A stretch of 64,000 bases of DNA from Agrococcus beijingensis (GCF_030758955.1 NZ_CP132360.1:1115674-1179673); one strand, 5' to 3'; counted from the stretch's first letter, positions 50,948 through 60,811 are shown. Notes: generated by a model from the letters alone, not told the origin. Program-made: numbers and translations.

Positions 50948-53236
50948 CTACTCGGCCGAGTCGGCCGAGGCCGCCGAGGCCGACGAGTCGGCATCCTTCT
51001 CGGCGGCGACCGGCGCGACGGGCGCCGAGTCGTCGACGATCTCGAGCGAGAGCTTGCCGCGGTCGTCGATCTTCGTGATCTCGACCTGGATCTTCTGGCC
51101 GATCTTCACGACGTCGTCGACGTTCTCGATGCGCTTGCCGTCGTTGAGCGCGCGCATGGCGGTCACGTGCAGCAGGCCGTCGCGGCCCGGGAGCAGCGAG
51201 ACGAAGGCGCCGAACGACGCGGTCTTGACGACCGTGCCGAGGTAGCGCTCGCCGAGCTCCGGGTTGAGCGGGTTGGCGATCGCGTTGACCGCGGCGCGCG
51301 CGGCCTCGGCCGACGGGCCGTCGACAGCGCCGATGTAGACGATGCCGCTGTCCTCGATCGAGATCTGGGCGCCCGTGTCGTCCTGGATCTGGTTGATCGT
51401 CTTGCCCTTCGGGCCGATCAGCTCGCCGATCTTGTCGACCGGGATCTGCACGCTGATGACGCGGGGCGCGGTCGGCGCCATCTCGTCGGGGGCGTCGATG
51501 GCGGCGTTGAGGACCTCGAGGATCTTCGTGCGCGCCTCCTTCGCCTGCAGCAGAGCGCCGTCGAGCACCGAGGCCGGCAGGCCCGAGAGCTTCGTGTCGA
51601 GCTGGATCGCCGTGACGAACTCGGGCGTGCCCGCGACCTTGAAGTCCATGTCGCCCAGGGCGTCCTCGGCACCGAGGATGTCGGTGAGCGCCGCGTAGCG
51701 GGTCTCACCGTTCACCGTGTCGCTGACGAGGCCCATCGCGATGCCGGCGACGGGGGCCTTGAGAGGCACACCGGCGTTCAGCAGCGCGAGGGTCGACGCG
51801 CAGACCGAGCCCATCGACGTCGAGCCGTTGGAGCCCAGCGCCTCGGAGACCTGGCGGATCGCGTAGGGGAACTCCTCGCGGCTCGGGAGCACCGGCATGA
51901 GCGCGCGCTCGGCGAGCGCTCCGTGGCCGATCTCGCGGCGCTTGGGGCTGCCGACGCGACCCGTCTCACCGGTCGAGTAGGGCGGGAAGTTGTAGTTGTG
52001 CATGTAGCGCTTCGACGTGACAGGGCTCAGCGAGTCGATCTGCTGCTCGAGCTTGAGCATGTTGAGCGTCGTGATGCCCATGATCTGCGTCTCGCCGCGC
52101 TGGAAGATCGCGGAGCCGTGCACGCGCGGCACGACGGCGACCTCTGCGTCGAGGGGACGGATGTCGGCGAGGCCGCGGCCGTCCATGCGCACGCCGTCGG
52201 TGAGGATGCGGCCGCGGACGACCTCCTTCGTCACCGCCTTGTAGGCGCCGGAGACCTGCGTCGCGATGACCGCGGGCAGCTCGCCGCGCTCGATGCGCTC
52301 GTTGATCTGCTGCTTGACCTGCTCCTTGAGCCTGTCGTCGGCATCCTGGCGCTCGAGCTTGCCGGCGATGCGGTAGACCTCGCCCAGGCGGTCGAACGAG
52401 AGCTCGCGGACGGCGGCGAGCGCCTCCTCCGAGTACGGCGGGAAGAGCGGGTACTCCTGCGTCTCCTTGGCGGCGGTCTTGGCGACCTCGGCCTGCGCGG
52501 CGACGAGCTGCTTGATGAACGGCTTCGACGCCTCGAGGCCCTGGGAGACGACCTCCTCCGTCGGCTTGATGGCGCCGCCCTGGATGAGCTCCCACGCGTT
52601 GTCGGTGGCCTCGGCCTCGACCATCATGATCGCGACATCCTCGACGCCCTTGGCGTCGGTGACGACGCGGCCCGCGACGACCATGTTGAACACGGCCTGC
52701 TCGAGCTGAGAGTGCTTCGGGAACGCGACCCACTGGCCGTCGATCAGGGCGACGCGGACGCCGCCGATCGGGCCGTCGAAGGGCAGGCCGGAGAGCTGCG
52801 TCGACATCGATGCCGCGTTGATCGCGAGCACGTCGTAGAGCTCGTCGGGCTCGATCGCGAGCACGGTGACGACGACCTGGACCTCGTTGCGGATGCCCTC
52901 GACGAACGACGGGCGCAGCGGCCGGTCGATCAGACGGCACGTGAGGATGGCATCGGTCGACGGCCGGCCCTCACGACGGAAGAACGAGCCGGGGATGCGG
53001 CCCGCGGCGTACATGCGCTCCTCGACGTCGACCGTGAGGGGGAAGAAGTCGAAGGAGTCCTTCGGGTGCTTCGAGACGCTCGTGGCGCTCAGCAGCATCG
53101 TCTCCTCGTCGATGTACGCGACGGCCGAGCCCTGCGCCTGCTGCGCGAGGCGGCCGGTCTCGAACCGGATGGTGCGCTTGCCGAAGCGGCCGTTGTCGAT
53201 GACGGCCTCGGCGAATGTGATCTCAGGACCTTCCAT
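50948..53236 (-). CDS. pnp: Polyribonucleotide nucleotidyltransferase (PNPase)
   Basis: 3'-5' phosphorolytic exoribonuclease. 762 residues: two RNase PH domains with a helical linker, a KH domain ([15 protein letters not shown]) and an S1 domain ([25 protein letters not shown]), then an acidic Ala/Ser tail. ATG at 53236 ([16 protein letters not shown]) with GAGAGGAG upstream. Normally directly downstream of rpsO; here an oppositely oriented gene intervenes. Confidence 0.96.
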   Translation of the reverse strand: MEGPEITFAEAVIDNGRFGKRTIRFETGRLAQQAQGSAVAYIDEETMLLSATSVSKHPKDSFDFFPLTVDVEERMYAAGRIPGSFFRREGRPSTDAILTCRLIDRPLRPSFVEGIRNEVQVVVTVLAIEPDELYDVLAINAASMSTQLSGLPFDGPIGGVRVALIDGQWVAFPKHSQLEQAVFNMVVAGRVVTDAKGVEDVAIMMVEAEATDNAWELIQGGAIKPTEEVVSQGLEASKPFIKQLVAAQAEVAKTAAKETQEYPLFPPYSEEALAAVRELSFDRLGEVYRIAGKLERQDADDRLKEQVKQQINERIERGELPAVIATQVSGAYKAVTKEVVRGRILTDGVRMDGRGLADIRPLDAEVAVVPRVHGSAIFQRGETQIMGITTLNMLKLEQQIDSLSPVTSKRYMHNYNFPPYSTGETGRVGSPKRREIGHGALAERALMPVLPSREEFPYAIRQVSEALGSNGSTSMGSVCASTLALLNAGVPLKAPVAGIAMGLVSDTVNGETRYAALTDILGAEDALGDMDFKVAGTPEFVTAIQLDTKLSGLPASVLDGALLQAKEARTKILEVLNAAIDAPDEMAPTAPRVISVQIPVDKIGELIGPKGKTINQIQDDTGAQISIEDSGIVYIGAVDGPSAEAARAAVNAIANPLNPELGERYLGTVVKTASFGAFVSLLPGRDGLLHVTAMRALNDGKRIENVDDVVKIGQKIQVEITKIDDRGKLSLEIVDDSAPVAPVAAEKDADSSASAASADSAE

Positions 53237-53464
53237 GAAGGTCACTCCTCTCCTGTGCCCGGGGAGGGCACGACATGACGGTCGCGCGCCCGACGCGGCT
53301 GTGGAGTGGTCATCAGTGGGGGGCGCCGAAGGCGACTTCGGCACCCTCCACCAACGACCAGCTCTCGAGCGGATGCGGTGGGGTGCGCGCCGACCGCAGA
53401 CGCGGTCTCGGACAGGCTATCAGCCCGCACCCCGAGGCGGCCCGGGCGACGGCGAGCGTGGCGA
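53237..53464. other. pnp leader / divergent region
   Basis: About 230 non-coding bases between divergent pnp and the membrane-protein gene. It must hold the pnp promoter; a hairpin-like GCCGAAGGCGACTTCGGC at 53323-53340 could be part of the pnp leader. No clear -10/-35 pair for pnp was found. Confidence 0.35.
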
Positions 53465-53470
53465 TAGGTT
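53465..53470 (+). promoter_or_regulatory. -10 element of membrane-protein gene (leaderless type)
   Basis: TAGGTT six bases before ATG. Confidence 0.5.
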
Positions 53471-53476
53471 CGGCGG

Positions 53477-54337
53477 ATGCCCTCACCGCACCAGCCCGAC
53501 CTGCGCCCGCTCGAGCAGCCGCTCACCCGTGCAGACCTGCGCGCGATGCGCCGCTGGCTGCGCCAGCACCGCCAGCCGCGCGACCTGCCGAGCATCGGCC
53601 TGGCCTTCGGCGGCTGGACGATGGCCGCGGTCGGCGGCATGATCCTGCTCGCCTCGATCGGCCGCGACGAGGACCCCGCGATGCCGGTCGTCGCGACGGT
53701 CATGATCGCGATCGGTGTCGGCCTGCTGCTCTATCGGGGCGCCGCCCGGCGGCTGGCGATGCGGCGGGCGGCCAGGATGCTGCGCTTCGCGACCGACAAC
53801 GGCTACGGGTTCGCGCACCGCGCGCTGCTCGACCCGAAGCCCGCGAGCGCGCTCCACCAGGGATTCGACCACCTCGCGCTCGACGTGCTGCAGGACGCCG
53901 ACGGGGCGGAGTGGGGGCTGTGGCGCCACCGGCTCGACGTGCGCACGCCGTTCATCGAGGTCGGCTATGTCGAGCTGCCCTGGTCCGCCGCGATGCGGGA
54001 GCTGCCGTCGTGGCTGGCCGAACGGCTCGCCCGGGCGGCGACGCCGCTCCACGCGGAGGTGCACGGCGAGCGGCTGACCGTCGTCGCGCGCCGCGGCTGG
54101 GATCCGGCCGACCCGGCGGTGCAGCAGCTGGTGCACTGGATCCGCTCCCTCGCGTTCGCGGCGACCTCGGACCTCACCGCGCCGCAGCCGGCCCCGACGG
54201 CGCACCCGAACGCATCCGCCGCCCTGATCGCGTCGACGGCGGCGGGCCGGCGGCAGCGGCGCGCCTCGCTGGGCTTCGCGGCGATCGGCACGCTCGTGTT
54301 CGTCGCCGGCGCGTTCGTGCTCGCGATCAACCGCTGA
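53477..54337 (+). CDS. Hypothetical membrane protein
   Basis: 286 residues, not recognised. Two N-terminal spans (about 42-62 and 68-88), a basic stretch, a soluble domain (about 95-230) with WGLWRHRLDVRTPFIEVGYVELPW, and a last span at the C-terminus (LGFAAIGTLVFVAGAFVLAINR). It separates rpsO from pnp and faces the other way. Function unknown. Confidence 0.75.
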   Translation: MPSPHQPDLRPLEQPLTRADLRAMRRWLRQHRQPRDLPSIGLAFGGWTMAAVGGMILLASIGRDEDPAMPVVATVMIAIGVGLLLYRGAARRLAMRRAARMLRFATDNGYGFAHRALLDPKPASALHQGFDHLALDVLQDADGAEWGLWRHRLDVRTPFIEVGYVELPWSAAMRELPSWLAERLARAATPLHAEVHGERLTVVARRGWDPADPAVQQLVHWIRSLAFAATSDLTAPQPAPTAHPNASAALIASTAAGRRQRRASLGFAAIGTLVFVAGAFVLAINR

Positions 54338-54352
54338 GCGCAGCGCACGACG

Positions 54353-54380
54353 AAGGGCCGCCCCCTCGGGGACGGCCCTT
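54353..54380. terminator. Bidirectional terminator
   Basis: AAGGGCCG (54353-54360) pairs with CGGCCCTT (54373-54380), with a CCCC/GGGG extension inside. It lies between the convergent membrane-protein gene and rpsO and can serve both. Confidence 0.75.
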
Positions 54381-54416
54381 CTTGACCGAAGTCTCGGTCG
54401 AACGCTTCGGAAGGCT

Positions 54417-54686
54417 CTAGCGGCGGAGGCCCAGGCGCTCGATCAGCGAGCGGTAGCGCTCGATGTCGACGTCCTGCAGGTAGCCGAGCAGTCGGCGACG
54501 CTGGCCGACGAGCAGGAGCAGGCCACGACGCGAGTGGTGGTCGTGCTTGTGCTCCTTGAGGTGCTCCGTGAGGTCCTTGATGCGGCGCGACAGCATCGCG
54601 ACCTGCACCTCGGGGCTCCCGGTGTCACCCTCGTGGGTGGCGAACTCCTCGATGATGGCCTTCTTGATCTCTGCGTTCAGGCTCAA
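54417..54686 (-). CDS. rpsO: 30S ribosomal protein S15
   Basis: 89 residues, exactly the usual length, with [20 protein letters not shown] and the conserved [16 protein letters not shown]. No ATG fits; TTG at 54686 (read SLNAEIKK after Met) has a GAGGAGAGAGGGG site seven bases upstream. TAGGCT at 54774-54779 could be the -10, giving a leader of about 80 bases in which S15 might autoregulate. Confidence 0.95.
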   Translation of the reverse strand: MSLNAEIKKAIIEEFATHEGDTGSPEVQVAMLSRRIKDLTEHLKEHKHDHHSRRGLLLLVGQRRRLLGYLQDVDIERYRSLIERLGLRR

Positions 54687-54785
54687 TTGGAAACCCCTCT
54701 CTCCTCGCAGCGCGGTGCTCATGCGGGCGTGCATGGGCGCTCTCTGTCCGCGGCCGATGTACGGCAACCGAACGAGCCTACCAGT

Positions 54786-56039
54786 TCAGCGGCCCGGCGA
54801 CCAACGGGGGTCGAGGTCGCCGAGGCGCTGCACGCGCCCGCCGATCGGCGCCTGCACGGCCGAGCCCTGCGCCATCTGCACCGGCTGGCCGATCACCGCG
54901 GCGGCCATGTGCCGGCGGTGGTGCATGAGGTCGGCGAGCAGCGCCGTCTCGTCGGCGACGTGCCGGTCGCGGTCGCCGCGGCCGATCAGCGCGCGCTGGC
55001 GGTGGTTCGCGAGCCGGGTCGCCGTCTGGATGTACCCGTGCATGGCGCGCCGCAGGCCGCGCTGCCGCGCCCATGCCAGCAGCGCGGCGCGGCCGTCGGC
55101 CGTCGCCAGGCGGTCGACCTCCTCGCGCGTGAACCAGCCGGCGCGGCCGTAGTCGTCGAGCCGCAGCCGCGTCAGCCGGATCTCCTGCCGCAGCAGCAGC
55201 CAGACCGCCACCGCCGCGAGCACGCACAGCGGCACCTGCACGACCAGGTAGTAGACGAAGAAGCCGACCGTGCCGCCCGGCACCCACCACGAGGCGGAGT
55301 TCCACAGCGCGTGCAGCAGCGCCGACACCAGCCAGCCGGCGGGGAACGCCAGCAGGCCCCACCAGCGCGAGCGCAGCCGGGCGGCGAAGCCGAGCGCGAG
55401 CCCGATGCCCACCGCGGTGAAGATGGCGTGCGTGAGCGGGCTCATGATGCCGCGCAGGAAGAAGATGAAGGAGCCGTCGCCCGACTCTGCCAGCGAGGTG
55501 CCGAAGTAGAGGATGTTCTCGGTGAAGGCGAAGCCGGCGGCCGAGAGCGCGGCGAACACCACCCCATCCACCGGTCCGTCGAACGTGCGGCGGAAGAACA
55601 GGAACATGATGAGCACCGGGATGCCCTTCCACAGCTCCTCGGTGAAGGGCGCCTGGATCACGGTGGCGTAGAGCTCGAGCTCGTCCTGCGACCGCAGGAA
55701 CGGCACGACCAGCGGCTCGAGCACGAAGGTGTTGAGCGCGAGCGTCAGCAGCACCGCCGCCACCGCGCCCCACAGCGCCGAGAACCACATCGCCACGCGC
55801 GGCTCCGGCTCCCAGCGGTCGATCGCGACGACCGCCCAGATGACGAAGCCGAGCGGCACCAGCGCCATCACGCCCGACAGCGCGACCAGCAGCGGGCTGC
55901 CGATCGCGCCGCCCAGGAACCAGATGACGCCGAACGAGGCGAGCGCCAGCACAGCGATGCCCACGACGCCCAGCATCAGCCCGGCGCTCGGGCCGTCCGG
56001 GCGCTGCTGCAGGGGTGAGAGCGGTGCGGTGGCGGTCAC
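54786..56039 (-). CDS. PrsW-family intramembrane protease
   Basis: 417 residues with about eight membrane spans. The PrsW motifs are present: EELWKG (in PFTEELWKG), FAFTENILYF and two histidine motifs, LTHAIFTAVGIG and LLHALWNS, which bind the metal. PrsW cleaves anti-sigma factors in Bacillus; no sigma/anti-sigma pair is nearby. A 110-residue basic cytoplasmic tail follows the last span. GTG start with TACGCT six bases upstream. Confidence 0.88.
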   Translation of the reverse strand: MTATAPLSPLQQRPDGPSAGLMLGVVGIAVLALASFGVIWFLGGAIGSPLLVALSGVMALVPLGFVIWAVVAIDRWEPEPRVAMWFSALWGAVAAVLLTLALNTFVLEPLVVPFLRSQDELELYATVIQAPFTEELWKGIPVLIMFLFFRRTFDGPVDGVVFAALSAAGFAFTENILYFGTSLAESGDGSFIFFLRGIMSPLTHAIFTAVGIGLALGFAARLRSRWWGLLAFPAGWLVSALLHALWNSASWWVPGGTVGFFVYYLVVQVPLCVLAAVAVWLLLRQEIRLTRLRLDDYGRAGWFTREEVDRLATADGRAALLAWARQRGLRRAMHGYIQTATRLANHRQRALIGRGDRDRHVADETALLADLMHHRRHMAAAVIGQPVQMAQGSAVQAPIGGRVQRLGDLDPRWSPGR

Positions 56040-56045
56040 CGCCCG

Positions 56046-56051
56046 AGCGTA
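56046..56051 (-). promoter_or_regulatory. -10 element of prsW-like gene (leaderless type)
   Basis: TACGCT, minus strand, six bases before GTG. Confidence 0.5.
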
Positions 56052-56058
56052 CCGAGTC

Positions 56059-56079
56059 GGCGCGGCCCGGCGCCGCGCC
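56059..56079 (-). terminator. Terminator hairpin after aspA
   Basis: GGCGCGGC (56059-56066) pairs with GCCGCGCC (56072-56079), four bases past the aspA stop and next to the promoter of the following gene. Confidence 0.55.
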
Positions 56080-56082
56080 TGG

Positions 56083-57579
56083 TCAGAGCTCGCTGTCGGG
56101 CAGGATCACCGGGATCGCCTGCGTCACCGGGTGCAGGCCCGACAGCCGCGCGGGCTCGAGCAGCTTCTGCACGCGCTCGCGATCCATGAGGCCCGCCTCC
56201 ACCACCAGGTCGGCGATCGACTTGTTGCTCGTCAGCGCCTCGTGGGCGAGCTTCGCCGAGTCGGCGTAGCCGAGGTAGGGCGTGAGCGCGGTCACGACGC
56301 CGACCGAGGTGCCGACCATCAGGTCGAGCCGCTCGCGGTTGGCCTCGATGCCGTCGATGCAGTTGACGCGCAGCGTCAGGCACGCCTGCGTCATCCAGTG
56401 CAGGCTCTGCAGGATCGAGTGCGCGATGACCGGCTCGAACGCGTTCAGCTGCAGCTGCCCGGCCTCGGAGGCGGCGGTGACCGTGGCGTCGGAGCCGATG
56501 ACGGCGAACGCCACCTGGTTGACGACCTCGGGGATCACCGGGTTGACCTTGCCCGGCATGATCGACGAGCCCGCCTGCTTCGCGGGCAGCGAGATCTCGC
56601 CGAAGCCGGCCTGCGGGCCGGAGGAGAGCAGGCGCAGGTCGTTGCAGATCTTCGAGAGCTTCGTCGCCGAGCGCTTCAGGGCGCCGGAGACCGTCATGAA
56701 CACGCCCGTGTCGCTGGTCGCCTCGATCAGGTCGCTGGCGGTGACGATCGGCAGGCCGGTGAGGTCGGCGAGGTGCCGGGCGGCGGCCTCCGCGTAGCGC
56801 GGGTCGGCCGTGATGCCGGTGCCGATCGCGGTGGCGCCGAGGTTGACCTCGCACAGCCACTTGATGGTCTCCTCGAGGCGGTCGTAGTCCTCGCGCAGCG
56901 TCACCGCGAAGCCGCGGAACTCCTGCCCGAGCGTCATCGGCACCGCGTCCTGCAGCTGGGTGCGACCGACCTTGAGCACATCCCGGAACTCCACGCCCTT
57001 CGCGTCGAACGCATCCGTCAGCCTCGACAGCTCGTCGAGCAGGCGGCGCAGCGTGAACGCCATCGCGACCTTGATGGAGGTCGGGTAGGTGTCGTTCGTC
57101 GACTGCGAGCGGTTGACGTCGTCGATGGGGCTGAAGTGCTCGTACGAGCCCTTCGGGTGGCCGAGCTCGACCAGGCACGCGTTCGCGATGACCTCGTTGG
57201 TGTTCATGTTGGTCGAGGTGCCGGCGCCGCCCTGGATGACGCCCACCTTGAACTGGTCGTGCAGCTCGCCGCCGCGGATGCGCCGGCAGACGCGGTCGAT
57301 CAGGTCGGCCTTGTCGGGGTCGAGCACGCCGATCTCGCGGTTGGCGCGCGCGCACGCCTGCTTCACGACGGCGAGGGCGTTGACGAGGTCGGAGTAGACC
57401 GAGATCGAGCGGCCGGTGATCGGGAAGTTGTGGAGCGCCCGCTCGGTGTGGATGCCCCAGTAGGCGTCGGCGGGCACGGGCAGCTCGCCGAGCGAGTCGC
57501 GCTCGAGGCGGGTCGGACCGACGTAGGTGCGCTCGCCCTGCGGTGCCGGGTCGAGCTTGTACTGGGGGGTGTCGGTCAT
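56083..57579 (-). CDS. aspA: Aspartate ammonia-lyase
   Basis: Converts aspartate to fumarate and ammonia. 498 residues with the superfamily signature GSSIMPGKVNP, the N-terminal GGAGTSTNMNTNEVIANA and NDTYPTSIKVA. The sequence pattern favours aspartase over fumarase C. An N-terminal segment of about 30 residues precedes the conserved start. ATG at 57579. A hexamer-repeat region lies upstream. Confidence 0.93.
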   Translation of the reverse strand: MTDTPQYKLDPAPQGERTYVGPTRLERDSLGELPVPADAYWGIHTERALHNFPITGRSISVYSDLVNALAVVKQACARANREIGVLDPDKADLIDRVCRRIRGGELHDQFKVGVIQGGAGTSTNMNTNEVIANACLVELGHPKGSYEHFSPIDDVNRSQSTNDTYPTSIKVAMAFTLRRLLDELSRLTDAFDAKGVEFRDVLKVGRTQLQDAVPMTLGQEFRGFAVTLREDYDRLEETIKWLCEVNLGATAIGTGITADPRYAEAAARHLADLTGLPIVTASDLIEATSDTGVFMTVSGALKRSATKLSKICNDLRLLSSGPQAGFGEISLPAKQAGSSIMPGKVNPVIPEVVNQVAFAVIGSDATVTAASEAGQLQLNAFEPVIAHSILQSLHWMTQACLTLRVNCIDGIEANRERLDLMVGTSVGVVTALTPYLGYADSAKLAHEALTSNKSIADLVVEAGLMDRERVQKLLEPARLSGLHPVTQAIPVILPDSEL

Positions 57580-57667
57580 GGTGGCTCCGTTGCCGTCGTG
57601 GTGCCTCGTGGGCCCGTGATGGGAGGACGTGGCGGGCGCGCGTCGCGCACGCCGACTCGAGCCTAGC

Positions 57668-57813
57668 CCTGCAGTCGTCGCCGCTGCCGTGGGCGCTGCC
57701 GTCGTCGCCGCTGCCGTGGGCGCTGCCGTCGTCGTCGCTGCTTTCGCCGCTGCTGTCGCCGCTGTTGTCGCCGCTGCCGTCGCCGTCGCCGTCGCCGTCG
57801 CCGCTCCCATCGC
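57668..57813. repeat. GTCGCC/GCTGCC hexamer minisatellite
   Basis: About 145 bases built from GTCGCC, GCTGCC and GTCGTC hexamers with one duplicated 30-base block (CTGCCGTGGGCGCTGCCGTC). It is open in several frames but codes only for Ala/Val or Ser/Pro runs, so it is treated as non-coding repeat between divergent aspA and the lipoprotein gene. Confidence 0.85.
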
Positions 57814-57822
57814 CGATGCGGC

Positions 57823-57828
57823 TATCGT
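57823..57828 (+). promoter_or_regulatory. -10 element of lipoprotein gene (leaderless type)
   Basis: TATCGT six bases before the GTG start. Confidence 0.45.
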
Positions 57829-57834
57829 GCTGGG

Positions 57835-58488
57835 GTGCCTCGCCTGATCCTGCCGCTGCTGCTCGTCTCCGCCCTCGCCCTCGCGGGCTGCTCGTCGTCG
57901 ACGCCCGAACCGTCGCCGGCGCCGAGCGGCGGCATCGGGCCGCTGCCTGGCGCGAGTGAGCCGGCGACGGAGCCTGCGCCGAGCGAGTCGCCCGTCACCG
58001 CCGAGGGCGACCCGAACGCTCCCGAGGGCTACCCCATCGCACCCGCGACGGCGTTCCCCGAGTGCGCGGCGCTCGAGGACGCGGTGGCGCCGCTCATCGC
58101 CGGGCTGACGTTCGACCAGGAGGTCAGCGACGCGCAGGACCAGGAGGACATCGCCGTCGAACGGCAGTGCGCCTGGGTGAACGCGGGCGCCGTCGCCAGC
58201 GACCGCACCGTGCGGCTGACGCTCAGCGGCATCCCGTTCGCGCCCGAGGAGCTCGTGTCGCTGTCGGGCTCGCGCCTCGTCGTGACCGACCCGGCCGCCA
58301 ACCAGCGGGGGCTGTTCGTCATGGGGGTGGGCGAGCCGCCCGTGCTGGCCGACGGCTTCGCCGGCAACGTCAACGTCTTCGACCAGTTCAACACCGTCTC
58401 GGTGGGGTTCACCGGCGCCGACTCGGGCTTCACCGGGCAGCAGGCGGTCGACTCGGCCGTCGCGGTGCACGAGATCCTGCGCGGCTAG
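57835..58488 (+). CDS. Putative lipoprotein (DUF3558-like)
   Basis: 217 residues. Signal MPRLILPLLLVSALALAGC with lipobox LAGC, Cys19 lipidated, a Pro/Ser/Glu-rich linker of about 50 residues, then a domain with two cysteines (FPECAAL and RQCAWVNAG) that probably form a disulfide. Layout resembles DUF3558 lipoproteins of actinobacteria; assignment is tentative. Stop interlocked with the convergent kynU stop in CTAG. Confidence 0.72.
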   Translation: MPRLILPLLLVSALALAGCSSSTPEPSPAPSGGIGPLPGASEPATEPAPSESPVTAEGDPNAPEGYPIAPATAFPECAALEDAVAPLIAGLTFDQEVSDAQDQEDIAVERQCAWVNAGAVASDRTVRLTLSGIPFAPEELVSLSGSRLVVTDPAANQRGLFVMGVGEPPVLADGFAGNVNVFDQFNTVSVGFTGADSGFTGQQAVDSAVAVHEILRG

Positions 58489-59756
58489 CCCTTCGCGAGC
58501 GCCGCCCGCAGCTCCTCCCCGAGCAGCGCGATGCCGAGCTCGACCTCGGCGAAGGTGGTGCTCAGCGGCGACAGGCCGATCCGGATGCCGTCGGGCGCCC
58601 GGAAGTCGCCGATCACGCCCCGCTCCCAGAGCCGCGCGTTGACCTCGCGGAACGACGGATGCGTGACCGTGAGATGGCTGCCCCGGTGCGGCCCGGCGAC
58701 TGGGCTGGCCATCATCGCGCGCTGACCCTCCTCACCCAGCGGCAGCACATGGGCGGCGAGCGCCTGCTCGGCGAAGTCGGTGAGCGCGACCGACTTCCGG
58801 TGCACGGCATCGATGCCGACCTGCTCGAGCAGCTCGAGCATCGCCTCGAGCGCGACGGTCGCGAGCACCGGCGGGGTGCCGCTGAGGAAGCGGCCGATGC
58901 CCGGCGCGGGCTGGTAGCGGTCGGCCATGTCGAACACGCCTGCCGCGCCCATCCACCCCTGGATCGGCTGCTCGAGCGCGCCCTGCAGGTCAGCGCGCAC
59001 GTAGCCGAACGCGGGCGAGCCGGGGCCGCCGTTCAGGTACTTGTAGGTGCAGCCGACGGCGAGGTCGGCGCCGGCCGCGTCGAGGCCGACCGGCAGCACG
59101 CCCGCCGAGTGGCAGAGATCCCACAGCACCAGCGCGCCCGCGGCGTGGGCGGCGGCGGTGATGCCCGGCACGTCGGCGACGAAGCCGGAGCGGTAGGCGA
59201 CGTGGCACAGCAGCACGAGCGCGGTCTGCTCCCCCACCGCCGCCTCGACCTGCTCGAGCGTGACGCCCGCCGCGCGGTCGACGCGGATCCAGCGCACGGT
59301 GAGACCGCGCTCGGCGGCGATGCCCTCGACCACGAAGCGGTCGGTCGGGAAGCTGTCGTCGTCGATGACGATCTCCGTGCGGCCCGGCCGCGCGTCGACG
59401 GCGGCGCGGGCGAGCTTGTAGAGCAGCACCGTGGTCGAGTCGCCGATGAACGCCTGGCCCGCCGCCGCACCCACGAGCGCGCCGATGCGGTCGCCCAGGT
59501 CGTAGGGGCGACGCATCCACGCCTCGTCCCATCGGCGGATCAGCCGCGTGCCCCACTCGTCGCCGATGAAGCGCGCGAAGCGCCCGGGCAGGTCGGCGAG
59601 CGGCCGGCCCAGCGAGTTGCCGTCGAGGTAGGCGACCACGTCGCCCTCGCGCACGAAGCGGCGCGTGTGCTCGGCGAGCGGGTCGGCGGCGTCGAGCTCG
59701 GCGGCGAGGGCCGCCATGTCGGGTCGGCCGGTGTCGACAGGTGCTGCGGCGGTCAT
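58485..59756 (-). CDS. kynU: Kynureninase
   Basis: PLP enzyme that cleaves kynurenine to anthranilate and alanine. 423 residues: LDGNSLGRP at the start, DLCHSAGVLPV and the PLP lysine Lys239 in GCTYKYLNGGPGSPAF. Last gene of the tryptophan-degradation operon, overlapping the amidohydrolase by four bases (ATGA). Confidence 0.95.
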   Translation of the reverse strand: MTAAAPVDTGRPDMAALAAELDAADPLAEHTRRFVREGDVVAYLDGNSLGRPLADLPGRFARFIGDEWGTRLIRRWDEAWMRRPYDLGDRIGALVGAAAGQAFIGDSTTVLLYKLARAAVDARPGRTEIVIDDDSFPTDRFVVEGIAAERGLTVRWIRVDRAAGVTLEQVEAAVGEQTALVLLCHVAYRSGFVADVPGITAAAHAAGALVLWDLCHSAGVLPVGLDAAGADLAVGCTYKYLNGGPGSPAFGYVRADLQGALEQPIQGWMGAAGVFDMADRYQPAPGIGRFLSGTPPVLATVALEAMLELLEQVGIDAVHRKSVALTDFAEQALAAHVLPLGEEGQRAMMASPVAGPHRGSHLTVTHPSFREVNARLWERGVIGDFRAPDGIRIGLSPLSTTFAEVELGIALLGEELRAALAKG

Positions 59757-60811
59757 GCGTCCTCCATTGCGAACCAGGTGTAGGGCAGCGAGCGCGCCTG
59801 CTGCAGGTAGGCCAGGAACGACGCGTCGTCGTGCACGTCTGGCGCGGCGACGACGCCGATGCTCGGCCCGGGCGGCAGCAGGTGCTCGCTCAGCAGCGCG
59901 TCGACGAGCGCGGTGCCCTCGATGCCCGCCTGCCGGAGCGCCGCGAGCTCGAGCGGGTCGAGGTCGAAGCGAGCGATGCCGTTCCCGAGGTCAGTGCCGT
60001 AGGCGACCGCTCCCCCGGCGGCGGCGAAGCGCGCCAGGTTGTCGACGGCGCGCGCGAAGGCGAGGTCGTCGCCGTCGCGGCCGTGCATCGCGAGCGTCGA
60101 GATCCACGTCTGCCGCTCGGCGGCGGCGGCGATCACGTCGTCGGGCAGCCGCTGCGTCCACGGCGTGTGCGCGAGCACGTCGACACCGGCCGCGAGCGCC
60201 CGCTCGACCTGCCCCGCGCCCTGCGCGTGCGCGACGAGCGGCAGGCCGGCGTCGTGCGCCTCGGCGGCGACGGCGGCGAGCATCGCGTCGTCGGGCACGG
60301 GCCCTGCCTCGCTGTTCAGCACGACCTTGATGGCGGATGCGCCTGCCGCGGCCTGGGCGCGCACCGAGCGCGCCGCGTCGCCCGCGTCGGCGAGCTCGGC
60401 GACGGCGCCCGGCGGCGCCCAAGCGCGGTCGGACGGGTAGCCGCCGACCGCCGTGTGGAACGGGCCGGCGAAGCGCACGTCGACGCCGCGGTGCGCGTCG
60501 CGGGTCGCGGCGGCGAGCGCCGGCAGGGCCGCCGGCGCCCACCCGAGGTCGAGCACCCGGCCTAGCGCGGTCGGCTCGGTCCGGGCGGCGTCCGCGAGGC
60601 CCAGGTGCACGTGGGCGTCGGTGATGGGCGGCAGCAGGGCGCCGCCGATGCGCTTGGCGCTGCGCGGCGGCGCGTGGTCCTCCGGCACCAGACGCATGCC
60701 TGTCTCGCTCAGCTCGATCACCGCATCCGTCACCCAGACGCCGCCGATGCGCGCTCGCTCGACCCTGGCGATCACCGGCTCGGCAGCGGGCTCGGAGGTG
60801 GGCTCGCTCAC
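59753..60811 (-). CDS. Amidohydrolase-superfamily enzyme in kyn operon
   Basis: 352 residues, imidazolonepropionase/prolidase-like amidohydrolase. Metal ligands are present: His67 and His69 (DAHVHL), possible bridging Lys162 (AIKVVLNSE), His195 (PLVAHAQG), His215 (VLAHTPW) and Asp274 (YGTDLG). It lies between kynA and kynU with four-base overlaps on both sides, exactly where a kynurenine formamidase is needed, and no kynB is seen. Hydrolysis of N-formylkynurenine is therefore proposed, but another role is possible. GTG start. Confidence 0.85.
   Translation of the reverse strand: MSEPTSEPAAEPVIARVERARIGGVWVTDAVIELSETGMRLVPEDHAPPRSAKRIGGALLPPITDAHVHLGLADAARTEPTALGRVLDLGWAPAALPALAAATRDAHRGVDVRFAGPFHTAVGGYPSDRAWAPPGAVAELADAGDAARSVRAQAAAGASAIKVVLNSEAGPVPDDAMLAAVAAEAHDAGLPLVAHAQGAGQVERALAAGVDVLAHTPWTQRLPDDVIAAAAERQTWISTLAMHGRDGDDLAFARAVDNLARFAAAGGAVAYGTDLGNGIARFDLDPLELAALRQAGIEGTALVDALLSEHLLPPGPSIGVVAAPDVHDDASFLAYLQQARSLPYTWFAMEDA

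Noticed and set aside
50939..53278. Long open frame of nearly 780 codons on the plus strand opposite pnp
   Set aside because: Antisense to an intact, well-conserved pnp; its sequence is Arg/Ala/Gly/Asp-rich as expected from the reverse of a GC-rich gene.
57629..57847. Ala/Val-rich open frame in the hexamer repeat
   Set aside because: Composition follows the repeat in every frame and it overlaps the lipoprotein start; not a credible protein.
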